Part shown: in pieces, positions 43,240 to 55,220 of the stretch
Layout of the letters: every line of letters starts with the position of its first letter
How positions within the stretch are numbered: the stretch's first letter is position 1
Source of the DNA: Megaleporinus macrocephalus
Taxonomy: Eukaryota; Chordata; Actinopteri; Characiformes; Anostomidae
DNA: 64,000 nucleotides
Reading direction: 5' to 3'
Assembly (NCBI GenBank): GCA_021613375.1
Contig: CM038710.1
Span: 23,549,667 to 23,613,666 of the forward strand
Position numbers and translations under genes: made by a program
The notes under the pieces: generated by a model
Databases searched by the model: none
Told to the model about the DNA's origin: nothing
What the model saw: the letters and a program-made list of their open reading frames with translations, nothing else

Positions 43240-43500
43240 CGCACAAAGCTGGGAGCAGGCAGGTCAGCATGCGTGCAGGCTCTCTCCCACCAAACCGTCA
43301 CCCCTGCTATTCTCCTCTCCGCGGGGGCCTCAAACCAATTACGGGTTCATTAGGGGGAGAGCGGGCGAGCAGAATGGACCGCCACCTGGCCCCATGGAGA
43401 GGGCACCTGTGCCTGTGGATACGTGGGCGAGAGCGCCCCAGACCACACAATGGCAATGTTTTGGAGGCCACTTTGTGGATGTGCCTTGTGGATTAAAGAG
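43240..43500. promoter_or_regulatory. candidate conserved non-coding element
   Basis: GC-rich island in AT-rich intron with ctcaaaccaattacgggttc and cattagggggagagcggg. The plus-strand frame 43269-43496 is not recognisable as a protein. Candidate enhancer by appearance. Confidence 0.28.
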
Positions 43501-43959
43501 TGGAATAGCAAAGAGCTTCTATATGTGAAAATCAGCATTATCTAAGTTAAAACATACACACACACACACCTATATGTATACACACTACTGTGTACAAGGC
43601 GCCTAAGCTCCTTGTTTAAAAGCAATAAGTGTATTTTCATCAGTAATAACTATCATTGGAACAGATGTAAATGAGCATAAATACAATCCAAAGTAGCCTG
43701 AATATCTTATTTAGAAAGAAGTAGATAATATCTTGAGCTTCAGTTTAAAGAACAAAGTTTAGTTCTCTCCTGGATGCCCAGACATGGTATGAATTTATTC
43801 AATTCCTTCAGCAGCAATCTTGATTTAGCTTAATGAAGTACTGAGCAGTCAAAGCAGGTATTAGATAATAACTTTAGATAATACTGGGTTCCACAAGCAA
43901 AAGCTTATAGAGGTTTAAATAAACACACTGGTGTATGTAAAACTACTGCTTACTGTATT

Positions 43960-43990
<31 letters not shown>

Positions 43991-44831
43991 AAATAAATAA
44001 AATTTCAAATAAAAAATTGCAGAACAAAATAAACCAACATGTTGTCCTAATTTTAAATTGAAAGTTCTGCATCCTAATGAATGTCAAGAACCCAGAGAGA
44101 CTAAATGTAAATGATTATGATTATATGTGTGAGAGACATTTTGAATTTACAGTAAAGAGCTATTGTCCCTGGAGTATCATAATGCCAGCATCATGCACAC
44201 TAAAATATCTTAAAGATAAGAGCCTGCCATCACTCTGGCTCACTGGTGCTTCATGGAGTTCATGTTAAAATGGAGAGACACTACACCAATCAATACAGAT
44301 ACAATAGTCTCCTGCTTTCCCTGTCTGAAAGCAATAGTGTTTCTCTGTCTTTTTTTTGCTCTCTCTCTCTCTCACTCGCTCGCTCTCCCCCCCTCCCCTC
44401 TCTTTCCAGGACATCACGTTCACTTGCTACATCAGCACAAGGGCCACCACACGTCGAGAACAAAAACAAAACCCTGTAAATGTGAATGTGCGTGTTTTCA
44501 CCAGCAGACACAGAAATATAACGAGTCAGCAACCAATTAACCGCTCCCATTAAATATCACCAGTCGTATCTTTTTATAAAGGAACTTAAAGTTAAAGATA
44601 AAGTTAACGAGTGAACATGCTAAATATGGAAAAATGTAATAGTGTACTAGTTGTTGAGGCTTATGTGTCATTTTATATTAGATACTATCTGCTATGTTGC
44701 ATTTTGGTTGTTTAGACTTAAATATAACATCTCATTTTATAATAAAGCATACTGTAAATTGCATATTGTAGATAAACATGTCTGTTGTACATACTTGTTC
44801 ATGTTACTGCAAATACAACATGTTTTTAAAT

Positions 44832-46274
44832 TAGGGCTGTCAACCTTTTTATCAAAAATAATTAACTACTACATTTTTTATCAACAGCGTTTACTCACTT
44901 TCCAAAGCTGACACTTCAAACCACTTCAAAACAAAAGTGCAGGCTGAAGCCCAGTCGCTATGACAGACTATATGGTTTTTAAATGAAACAACTTTAAAAG
45001 CAACATTTCCTGCACCTTCGGCAGGGCACACTGGACAGTGCTCACAGGTGACGTTCAGAAAAGCCAACAAGCAGCAAACGCAACAGTAAAACTGAAAAGC
45101 TAAAGTTCCCCTCTACATATGTAATATATGAGTTTAAACACTCCCAAGTTCAATTACATATATTTCAAGTCTTGCTGAATTTGTAAGTGAAAATACGTTA
45201 CATGCTGAGGACAATATGTCTTTTTTTTAATTACTTAGAGCACAATTCACATGTAATAGCTGAAAATAACATACTGGAAATAATAAAAGTAATATAATAA
45301 CTGCCATAACTTTGGTATGTGCCACAATTTATGCTTTACTTCTTCCAAAATATTAAATGCACTGTAATTCAGTGCAGGGTCTTTTTTCTTTAACAAAACA
45401 TGCAATTTGACCAGGACTACCTAAATGTTTACATATGACTGCACAAGTGACACTTACTGATACTGATAATTCAAACTGTTATTGAAGTTCATAATGCATA
45501 TGAAAATAATAATGAAAAAGAATAATGAATAAGCTTATTTTGTCCAATCACACAGCTATAACTCAAAGCACTGCTTTTTAAATGCAATTAGAAACATTAG
45601 CCATTAACTACACAATAATGTGATTAATCACAATCAAATATGCAAATGTACATATCTGTGCGATTATTCATGACTGACTATAAATTTAATGCGACTAACT
45701 GCATAAATTATCTTGAACTACACAAATAAGTGCATTTAAATGTGACTACATATATATATAAGTGTGATAAGCTGCATTTACCTTCACAAATGTAATGGAA
45801 ATGATCATGTTTAACTACATGAAATAATGCCATTAATTCTGACATATTACACAAAATAATGCAAATATCATTGGTTAACTATAAAAATGAATACAATTAA
45901 TGATGATTTACTACACAAAATAATGCCATTCATGAAGGACGACTACACAAACTAATTAAATGCAAGTTGCTATGCAAAATATGATTAATCATGATTTACT
46001 ATACAAAATAGTGTGATAAGCAGCAATTACCTTCACAAATTGAATGTAATCATGCTTAACTACACAAAAATAATGCTATTAATTTCAATTTACTACACAA
46101 ACTAATGCAATTAAGACTGGTTATCTATAAAAAATAAAACAATTTATCAGGATTTACTACACAAAATAACACCATGCATTATGGCCGACTACACAAACTA
46201 ATTAAATGCAATTTGCTATGCAAAATATGATTAAACATGATTTACTACACAAATTACTTGAATTAACAGTCCTA
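44832..46274. mobile_element. hAT-like element with inverted ends and internal nested tandem array
   Basis: The left end tagggctgtcaacc and right end gaattaacagtccta are imperfect inverted repeats. The phrase TAGGGCTGTCAA and the ATTAATCACAATTA-type text inside are, from memory, typical of a widespread fish repeat rich in 'attaatcgcgattaatc'. No transposase frame is seen, so it is non-autonomous. The right part (about 45590-46265) is an array of diverged units of the type actacacaaaataatgcaat, and these are further organised into two copies of about 246-249 bp. No clear 8-bp target duplication. Confidence 0.5.
45761..46258. repeat. about 248-bp duplication of a nested TAAT-rich array
   Basis: Copy 1 starts agtgtgataagctgcattta (45761), copy 2 agtgtgataagcagcaatta (46010). 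Both contain ccttcacaaat, ttaactacaca/ttaactacatg, gactacacaaactaattaaa (45941 and 46187) and gctatgcaaaatatgattaa. Within each copy the short motif ctacacaaaataatgc recurs several times. Confidence 0.85.
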
Positions 46275-46422
46275 GTTTAGACTGATGCTCAGGAAAGGAA
46301 ATAGATGTTCATTATACAAGCAGAGCATTTGAGACCTCAGTAAAGTCTGTCTTTCTGTAACATCATCATCATCCTCATTATTGTTATTAACATCTTCCTA
46401 ATCACAGAGCACGTCGATCGCT

Positions 46423-46433
46423 GGTGTGTGTGT

Positions 46434-46479
<46 letters not shown>
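46423..46479. repeat. (GT)n followed by 32 consecutive G
   Basis: GT repeat at 46423-46447 leading into an unbroken G run at 46448-46479. Strong G-quadruplex potential; also a likely sequencing or assembly weak point. Confidence 0.95.
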
Positions 46480-46480
<1 letters not shown>

Positions 46481-46659
46481 GTTACATGCTTACTCTGCTT
46501 TAGACTGACACCCACCTCACACAGTCCTTCATCATCTCCTAACGAGAGAACATAGAGATTACCTCCACAATCACACCATTAACCTGTCTGAGCCCAGCAG
46601 CCAAGACATCAATCATTAAACTCACACATACGCACACACACGCGCACACACATGTATGC

Positions 46660-46830
46660 TTTGTATGCAGATCCTCTCCTGGTACATTTCCTCATCAAAG
46701 CTCCCCTGATATGGTGCATGCCTATTATTGGAAGTCTTCTTCTCTGCAGTTCTAATCCACCTGGGATTACCTCAGGTCCACCAAAGCAGCCCGATTACTA
46801 ACTGTAATAAAGTCCGGAGCTGAAAGCAGT
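46660..46830. promoter_or_regulatory. candidate element with palindromic TAATCC/GGATTA site
   Basis: Complex stretch containing TAATCCACCTGGGATTA at 46753-46769: two K50-type (OTX/CRX/PITX) homeodomain half-sites facing each other with a 5-bp spacer, followed by cccgattactaactgtaata. Not coding. The motif is seen directly; its function is inferred. Confidence 0.35.
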
Positions 46831-47544
46831 GCAGATGATGCTGTTTTGGCTGAAAAGGACAGAAATGTCTTTGACTGTGATTCAAAGGGAAATGTCACTG
46901 GCCTCTTTTAGTGCTCTTATTCATTTAACCTCTATCGCAGCTGCAATTATCGCCACTAATGACAAGAGCAGGTTAGAACGTTATATTCATTATTTCTCAC
47001 TTTCTGTCAGAAGTGTCAAATTCAGTCAGAAGTGTGGATTCTGAACTTTCACTTGAAATCCTTTATTAATAAGACGCTTGTGATGTGTCGTATGTTTTTG
47101 CTACAGTTCTGAAAAAAAGGACAGACCTGCTGATACAGAATGTGAACTGAATGTTAATGTAATTCATTTTGTAACTACGTAATACCTAACATAGTCCGCA
47201 TGCCTCCCAAATCAAATGACATTTTCTAGGTAAAAAACATAGCATGATATAAAGAATGTGCCGTAACACATTTTATGTTTTTCATTTCAATACATTAAAT
47301 TCAGCAGATAAACAGTAAACGTGCAGAAGTGAGCCCATACTTTGACTAGGGGCTACCAAACTATATGAAGGTTTAATGTAACATTTATTATTAACGTAAC
47401 CTGTAACATTCATATGTTCCTACATTTACGTGATGTAGACAAATGACGAGCAGAACTGTGGATTTGTGAGGTGGATTTGGTGAGGTGCTCTTCAATCAAA
47501 TGTTAGCAAGGAAATCACAGTGACTTGTTCCTCAAGTTTGCTTG

Positions 47545-47568
47545 TGGGGGGGGGTGGGGGGGGGGGGC
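47545..47568. repeat. interrupted poly-G
   Basis: Two G runs separated by a single T. Confidence 0.95.
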
Positions 47569-47824
47569 AGCACTGTTACTTCAGGTACTTGCTAATTCTG
47601 GCTTCAAAGGACAGATGACTTGTTTCCTCTGACAGCGCCGAAGGCTGGGATGTGCCAAATTTCAAAGGAGTGAAAAAGAATAATTAGTTTTACATAAAAC
47701 ACACTCAGCAGTCATTTCCTCTAATTTCCAATTAGTGAGAAAAATCAAATGAATGACAATGAAAAGTGCTAAAGACCTGATCCCATTCTTCATTCAAGTT
47801 GTGCTTAATGGGAATGGCCCGAGT

Positions 47825-47834
47825 GGGTTCATAT

Positions 47835-47874
<40 letters not shown>

Positions 47875-48605
47875 GACAGACAGAGTAACATAGTGAGTGA
47901 GTGAGAGAAAGAAAGTGAGAGAGAGAGAGAGAGAGAAAGAGACAGAGAGGGTGAGAGACAGAGTAACCTACAGAGTGAGTGAGAGAGAGAGAAAGTGAGA
48001 GAGAGAGAGAGAGAGAGAGACGGTGAGTGGGAGAGGAGGAGAAAGAATAGGAGGGAGGGATTGGGAGAGTAGGATAGAGTAAGAGAAAGAGGAATTGGGA
48101 GAGTAGGAGAGAATAAGAAAGAGAGGGATAGGGAGAGTAGGATAAAGTGAAAGAGAGAGGAATTGGAAAAGTAGAGAATAGGAGAGAGGGATTGGGAGTG
48201 TAGGATAGAGTAAAAGAGAGAGGGATTGGGAGAGTAGGATACAGTGAAAGAGAGAGGGATAGGGAGAGTAGAGAATAAGAGAGAGAGGTATTGGGAGAGT
48301 GGGATAGAGTTCGAGAGAGAGGCATTGGGAGAGTAGGAGAGAGTAAGAGGCAGAGAGATAGAGAGAGTAACAAAAGGGAGGGAGAGAGGGTAGGAAAGTG
48401 AGAGAAAAGTGAGAAAGTGAGAGATAAAGAGAGTTACAGAGAGGGAGAGCGAGAGGAAGAGAGAAACAGGGAGAAGGAGAGTGCAACAGGGAGAGAGTGA
48501 CAGATAAAGAATGAAAAAGGATAGAAAAGCAGAGAGAAAGAGAGATAGAGAGAAAGTGGGAGAGAAAGAGAGGGGGAAAGACAGAGAGAGTGAGAGAGTG
48601 TTGTG
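47825..48605. repeat. purine-rich satellite: GA arrays and about 34-bp minisatellite
   Basis: About 780 bp with almost no C on the plus strand. 47825-48025 is (GA)n with GTGA interruptions; 48050-48360 is a minisatellite with a unit near gggattgggagagtaggata plus gagtaaaagagaga, roughly nine copies; 48360-48605 is again GA-rich. The long Ser-Leu open frames on the minus strand (for example 47829-48902) are products of this composition. Confidence 0.92.
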
Positions 48606-48716
48606 GCACATAAGGGGTCCGTGTGTGGGTTGAGGAAGAAAAATCAATTGTGGCATCTTTACTGGAGAAAAGTGTGTTAAAGACACAGAGAACAAAATGG
48701 AGAGGCAGAAAAAAAA

Positions 48717-48824
48717 ACACACACACACACACACAAAACACACACACACACACAAAACACACACACACACACACACACACACAGAGCGAGAGAGAGACAG
48801 AGATGCAGACAGACAGATCGTCAC

Positions 48825-48856
<32 letters not shown>

Positions 48857-48860
48857 CAGC
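48717..48860. repeat. CA and GA microsatellites
   Basis: (CA)n with AAA interruptions at 48717-48782, then GA repeats to about 48858. Confidence 0.93.
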
Positions 48861-48884
48861 AGAGAGAGACGGAGGTAGAAAAGC

Positions 48885-49110
48885 TCCAATAAAGACTAGC
48901 AATTAGCAATTATGCACTCATCAATTATAATTACCACAACTGGTGATTATGCAATTATCATAGTGAATCATCAGTTTTTAGCCGCGGCGCTCACACTGAG
49001 GTGTGTTATGACGGGTCTGAAGGCAGAGTTTGGCTTCGGACTGTATGAGGACATAAAAGGAGTTTAGTGAGCGCTAATTGTGGACTACACAGATGACGGA
49101 CGACTTCCAT
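48885..49110. promoter_or_regulatory. homeodomain-site cluster, candidate enhancer
   Basis: Directly after the microsatellites the sequence becomes complex: ctccaataaagactag, gcaattagcaattatgcac, tcaattataattaccac, ggtgattatgcaattatc, gtgaatcatcag. That is five CAATTA/TAATTA cores plus CCAAT within about 90 bp, in direct and inverted arrangement, followed by CpG-containing text to 49110. CUX proteins are known to bind CCAAT-containing and ATCRAT-type sites, so autoregulation is conceivable. Conservation was not tested. Confidence 0.4.
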
Positions 49111-49156
49111 GTCATTTTGTTTTAAAGCCAACGACTACTTAGAGTGTATACACACC

Positions 49157-49158
<2 letters not shown>

Positions 49159-49215
<57 letters not shown>
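49159..49215. repeat. (CA)n microsatellite
   Basis: About 57 bp of CA repeat, nearly perfect. Confidence 0.95.
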
Positions 49216-49217
<2 letters not shown>

Positions 49218-52200
49218 AATGTACTAATTCTGTTTAACATTTAGTCCCACTGTACATGGACACTGCTGCAGCTGTTACTAAACCAGGTTCACGTCGTTGT
49301 TTGGTGCGGACCCATCAAACGTTTTGTCTAACTCACTCACCCCGCAGGTCTCACTTCGCTTTGTTAATGAAGATGTTTTTTTCTGAGGGAATTCATCGTC
49401 ACAGCATGTTTTCCTCTTCTTCTAGGAGCGGTCAGTGCTGTACTGTCCACATAACCTGCCTGCTTTATCTGACGTTTCACAGATACTGTAGGACCAGCAA
49501 TGAAGAATTAGTTCTGCATTACATGTATTGCATCAGTGACATTCAAACTGACCAGCCAATCATGGAGCAGTTATCAAGTAAGGTTTAGTATTATTAGTAT
49601 GTCTTTGCAGCGTTGGGAGGTTTTTGGCTCGAATGTTTGTACCAGAGCGCTTGTATCCCTGCTAAATTTCTGACCAATAAACAAGCGCTAATAGTCTAAT
49701 TTGTTGAAACCATCCGATACAAATGAAAAAGACACAAATGTTGGAAAAACTTGAACTCTGGTTCAAACTTATGCAAACAGACTAGGTGTAAAAGCAGCTC
49801 ATAAACTAATAAGCCTAGTTACTGTGGACTCCTGAGGTGACAATCTTATATACTTTAAAAAACACTGTGATATTACAGAGAAACAAAAAAAAGCTAAAGT
49901 ATAATTACTTTGTCTTACTCAATTAAAAGTAAAGCCAGAAAGAAAAACAAAGCTATATTCAAACATATGTACATGAGTCAATGTTTTAACAAATATTTTC
50001 TTTGTTTTGGCTGAAGTGTGATGCAGCAGTTGTGCTGCAGTGACTAATTAGTGGTATTGGCCCTTAAACAAAGACAAATTAACATAGTTCCATTTTCTAC
50101 ATTCATGGACCTACAACATGAACTTTTATGTACAAGCCAATTATATGACTGTCCTATAAAATAATGTAATAAATACAAGATATTCACCACTTTATCCTAG
50201 AACGCTGCCTTTTGTAAATACATTGTCAGTACATCTAGAAAATGTGGTCCACTGAGCCAAAGCTATTTTCACTTGGACTAGTAATAAGTAATAAGTAAAG
50301 TCCAGTAAATAAAGTATTCTGGGATGAGTTTCTGTTTGAAACCTTTAAAATCATTGCATAACAAGTATTTACCTCACCGTAAAACTCTGGTGTCATGTGG
50401 CACAACTGATAGCAAAGGACTTGTATTGAGACATTCTTTTAAGAGTTGGCAGGTTATGGCAACAAAAAGGAGACCCCAAGTGACCTGCACAGTGTAATAC
50501 CAAGGTCAATAGACACACTGTTTGAGTCCTAGTCAAGCTGGTTCAGTGTAGACCAGGAATATCAGGAACATGTTTTAATATTATAGTAATGTTTGTTTAT
50601 CTGAAAAAAGCAACTGTTTTATATTGAGTTTAAATGTGTATTTGTTTTATTATAAACAAATAAACAAACAAACAGAACAGATTCCTGCAGTTATAAACAT
50701 GTGAATAATATTATTTTATTTATTTTTTTCCTTACAATTAACAACTTACATTTATCATAAATATGAAAATGCTAAATTGCTTTGGAACTGGTTAGCAGAA
50801 GAAAAATCTAAAGTATCTATTGTATGTATTGTATTATAAAATATTATAAAATGTAAGCAGTTAGAAGTATATTTATTCTTGGAAATCGACAGTATTCAGC
50901 TGAGTTAAGTACACAACATTCAAACTAACACCGAGGGCAGTAACACATTTCAGTAAGCAGTTTTCAGCCCTGCACTGCAGACACGCACTGCCCTGTACGG
51001 TACTGCAGAAGTAGAGAGAGGAGCAGAACTGAGGCACACGTGTGAAGACTCTGAGCCTCTGATTGATGCTCTAACATGTGCAGAAAAATAAGAAAGAGAA
51101 GGATGATGAACGAGTGCAGTGAGAGTGATTAAATGGCAAAGGAGAAGAGGTCAGACGAGCAGGTGTGCTTTCATGTATGATGATAAGTTGAGGCCCAAGT
51201 TGCTAAATTATTAAAAAAAAAAAAAAAAAAGGAAAAGCTGATTTTTTTTATTGGCCAGGGACGTCAAAGATGAACCGATGAAACATCAGCCAAAAAAATA
51301 ACAACAAAAACAGCAGGTTTTTTATTGTTCTCCATTTTAAGAAAAAAAAAACAGGGCTAAACAGGTGCGTTTTAAAATACTGCTGTCTAGGGACGCTTTT
51401 CTGAAGGATCACAACACAACAATGCTCAAACACACATCGACTACACTCGTACACGAACTGCCAGGCGTAGTGAGTGCGTTTGGGTAGGGAAACCTTCGAG
51501 CTGTGCTGGTCATTGGCCCTCCAGCGCTAGAATACAGTACAGTGAGCCAAAGCTATTTTAATTTGGACTAGTAATAAGTGGTAAATTAACATGAGTGAAA
51601 AAACGCAGACCCATTAAGAAACCCATTACCATATATACCAGGTATTGTATTAGCTTTCTAGCTTTGGAGCATGCTATAATTCTGCAATTCAGACTTAACG
51701 GGTCATGTCCTTGATTTTTAGCTAATCATACATTTTCAACTAATGTCTTTTTGAAGGTCAAAAGAATTCGCCATGATGTTATGATGTCACAACGCACCGT
51801 CACAGCTATAATGACACTGGATGACGTGGACCAAAAATCATGTTTTTTAGTAATTTTTGATTCTTATCTCTGTATTTTCTAGGAAGTGTGCTGAATGTTC
51901 AGTTGCTAAATGTTCTATGGGGCGGTTTGCATAGAGACTGTCAGACTGGCACGGGAGAAACGGTTTATATATTTTAATATATAGCTACACTAACATTAAC
52001 GGTACTGTCTCATGTACTGTCTTTTTACATCCCTAGTATCGCTGGAACCAGGTCAAAATTAGTTTAGTATTCTTCTCTGACTGCACAAAGAAGACATCTC
52101 GTTACACGAGCAGCTGCAATGATGAATAACTATAACAAAATTTGTTATAGTTTTCTTTCTCGTTAAGAAATAAAGAAGCAGAATCTTAATAGCTGGTTTT

Positions 52201-52486
52201 CAAGATAGATGATGAGAACAATGTAAAAAATATTACGATGTGGAAATCAAGACAAATTTGGCAACTTTGATTGAGCTCGGCAGGTCATGTTGAACTGTGG
52301 CGATTAACTAGCCTTTTCCAGAAATGCACGTATTGTTATTACTTTTATTTGAAGTTATTGTAATTACTAAGCATTTTGTACTTACAGACATACAATATTT
52401 GTTGTGGTTTAGTATTTATAATGTTACTTGGTTTCTTTCTATGTCACTGCAATTGTCTTCTCTCTCATTTCATCAGTGACTTAAGT

Positions 52487-52531
<45 letters not shown>
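52487..52531. repeat. (GT)n microsatellite
   Basis: About 45 bp of perfect GT repeat. Confidence 0.95.
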
Positions 52532-52534
<3 letters not shown>

Positions 52535-53280
52535 GAACGCTTGTTCTCCTACACAGTCCCAGATTCCTGTTCCTAGTACTAAAAGGATGCTACTGTAAAC
52601 CTAGTACATGTATCTTTGATACAGTATTGCATCAATATTGTAGGACTGGCCAATACGACAATATTTATTATTACTAGGGTGTAACAACACATTATGACAT
52701 GATATTGCTGTGCAGAACTGACAATGGGCATTGAGGAGATGTAAACATGTGCTGTGTAGAATGTGTATTCTATTAAGCCATCTAATGCATGTGCATTGTT
52801 TGAACACTGAAGTTTGTAATACGCTCTGCAGCAACATGACTACCGTTATCACTGTATGACATTATAGCTAAGCATTATTAGTCATGTTTCATTGGATTAA
52901 CAGTAATGCAGGACGTGAAAGCCTGAATAAGTTCATAGTTTTTATGGGGTTTTTTTTCTGGTACTGGTTGTTCTTTTATATCTTGTCCAACTTCTTAATC
53001 CTCAGATGAACTCGATATCAGATAACTGATTATCTGTGTGTCATGTAGTTGTCTGAAAGTTGTGTGATATACTTTTGCTACATCGTCCAACTCTACAATC
53101 CTGCTGACTGAAACAGTGAGGGCTGCTGACTGCTGTTTAATTTCATTAGCCTTATTAAGTCGAGCCAACGAATTTGGAATCTGTGTGCTACCATTTTTCT
53201 ATCACTGCATTTAAGATACACATAGCTTCTGTTGTTTCTGTTAGTGACTGTGTGAGCTCATTCAGACTGCAGTTCAAGGC

Positions 53281-53366
53281 TGGGTTTCCCAAAAGCATCT
53301 TAGCCCAAAGATTCTTAAACGGCACCCCAGTGAACACACAATACGATGCTTTTGAGAATCTGGGCC
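53281..53366. mobile_element. short foldback MITE remnant
   Basis: The left arm tgggtttcccaaaagcatct pairs with the right arm gatgcttttgagaatctggg as an imperfect inverted repeat. The phrase tttcccaaaagcatc is, from memory, a hallmark of a common fish hairpin repeat. About 86 bp, no coding. Confidence 0.65.
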
Positions 53367-55094
53367 CAGATCAGCAATCATGTATTATTGTTCTGTTCAA
53401 TCAGAAAAATAATATAACCCAAGAGTGATTTATATTCCTAGTCAATGCTTTTTTATTTTGAAGCTTAGCTTTTTTATTTTTTGGATGGACGGATACCTTG
53501 AATTAGTTAAGTAGTGTAAAATGGTAAGCTCGAGCTGGAACAAGTGTAGTCCTCCTTGCTTTTATCTCCTGTTTGAAAAGACTTTAGGTTCCCCCTCGAA
53601 TGCAACAAAGATGGGCTAAAAGTGGTAGAGTGAATGGTGACGGTGTACTGATGTTGAGCGAGTAATACCTAGGCTAATATCTGAACTCATTTGTGAAGAC
53701 ATCAACCAAATGTCTTAAACACTGAGCTGCCAGTTATTCGTGGTTGTACTGTCATGAAGACAGAAGGATGTCTTATTTTTATATTGATCTTATGGTAGCA
53801 CACCTAAAACTTTCAAGATTTTTGGAAACAAAGCTGCATTAGTCAGGAAAAAAAGACAAGCTAAAATATAATGTGTGCGCTGCTGTGATTTAAACTTTAA
53901 AGCCAGAAATAATTTAAGAGGCATCAGGCTGGATTATTAACATTTAATGCACAGGCGCCAAAAGTAGGTCTAACGCAGAATCAACATTATACTGATGAAG
54001 ACAAGACCAATAGTAGATCATTTACTCACATCCTCAGAAAACCTGTATTTTACCATGTTTTGACAGAGTTCTCTTTGAATGCTCTTTCAAGCGCTCCACA
54101 ATCATCACATACATCCACTCGGGGAAGTGGCCTGAGCCCGTTACAAAATATACATCCATATGTGCAATTGCAGATTTCCACCAGAGAGGTCCCCAATTAC
54201 CTTATATTAACCTTAGATAGTTAAGCTTTAAGCCAACATTGTTAATAACGCAGGGTACAATAAACAAATGTGGGTCTTGTTATTTAAAAACCTCATTGTC
54301 AAATTCACTGTTAGCTTCAGAGTTCTGTATCAAGAATCAAGTGATTTCACTTGTACCGGGATCAACTAACCCAATTCTGGAACTGTGACAACCCAAAACC
54401 CAACCCACAGTCAGTTTAAAAGTTTAGCGTACACACACATACACGGTGCTCAGTTTGGCGGGAGTGCGCTGGCGAGTGGGTTTTATTCTAGATGACACGC
54501 CGAGTGTAAAGTGCTGCTGCTGTCTCTGAGGCAGTGGGTGAAATGAGCAGTCAGAGACATGACACACATCCAGTCCCCACGTCAATTCCAATCAGCAGCC
54601 TCTGTCACTCACACACACTCGCGCACGCACATACACACAGTTTTCCTGTCAGTCCAGCGTGGTTTCTCCCAGCTGGGCACTCTGGGGGCACAGTGCCAAC
54701 TCTCTCCACCGCTCATGAGTGTGTGTATGGTAGACCTATGACTTCATTCCTGTTGCTGGAGCTCTGCCCTCCAGGCCCCTCAGAGCCCCCCAGGCAACAT
54801 GCACAGCTATAAGCAATTCCTTAGCTTTGCATGGACGACCCCTGAAAAAAGAACTCACAGTGCCATACTGTATCTACAGTACCGTGCAAACATCAGAGAC
54901 CACCCTGCATTTATTTACAGTCAAAACAGCCTAAGCATTAAAAACATCAACACACAAATACACAGACGCTTCAACAAGTACAGAGGATTTAAAGCGTCCA
55001 CACTTCGTCTTTATCAGAGTTTCTTCCCACCTCTCAAAGTTTTTTCCTCTCTCTCACTCAAAGACAAAACTGCTCTTCAGAACATTTTCTATTT

Positions 55095-55220
55095 TAATGT
55101 CTATGAGCATGTACCAACACATTCATAACACGTTAGAAGTGATTCATAATGCATTATAAATATGTTTATGAATAATAATCATTTTTCATTATGCATTATA
55201 AATTGTTAACATAATGCATT
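55095..55220. repeat. fragment of interspersed repeat (cattataa type)
   Basis: Several cataatgcattataa-type words in both orientations (gattcataatgcattataa, cattatgcattataaattg). Similar words recur at 55830-55920 and 58270-58345 (gcttatgcatgtcttatgaa; taaataaagtg). These look like pieces of one fish repeat family, identification tentative. Confidence 0.4.

Noticed and set aside
47732..48909. Open frames of 213, 357 and 313 codons on the minus strand rich in Leu/Ser
   Set aside because: They arise from the CT/GA-type satellite read in several frames; no domain, low complexity.
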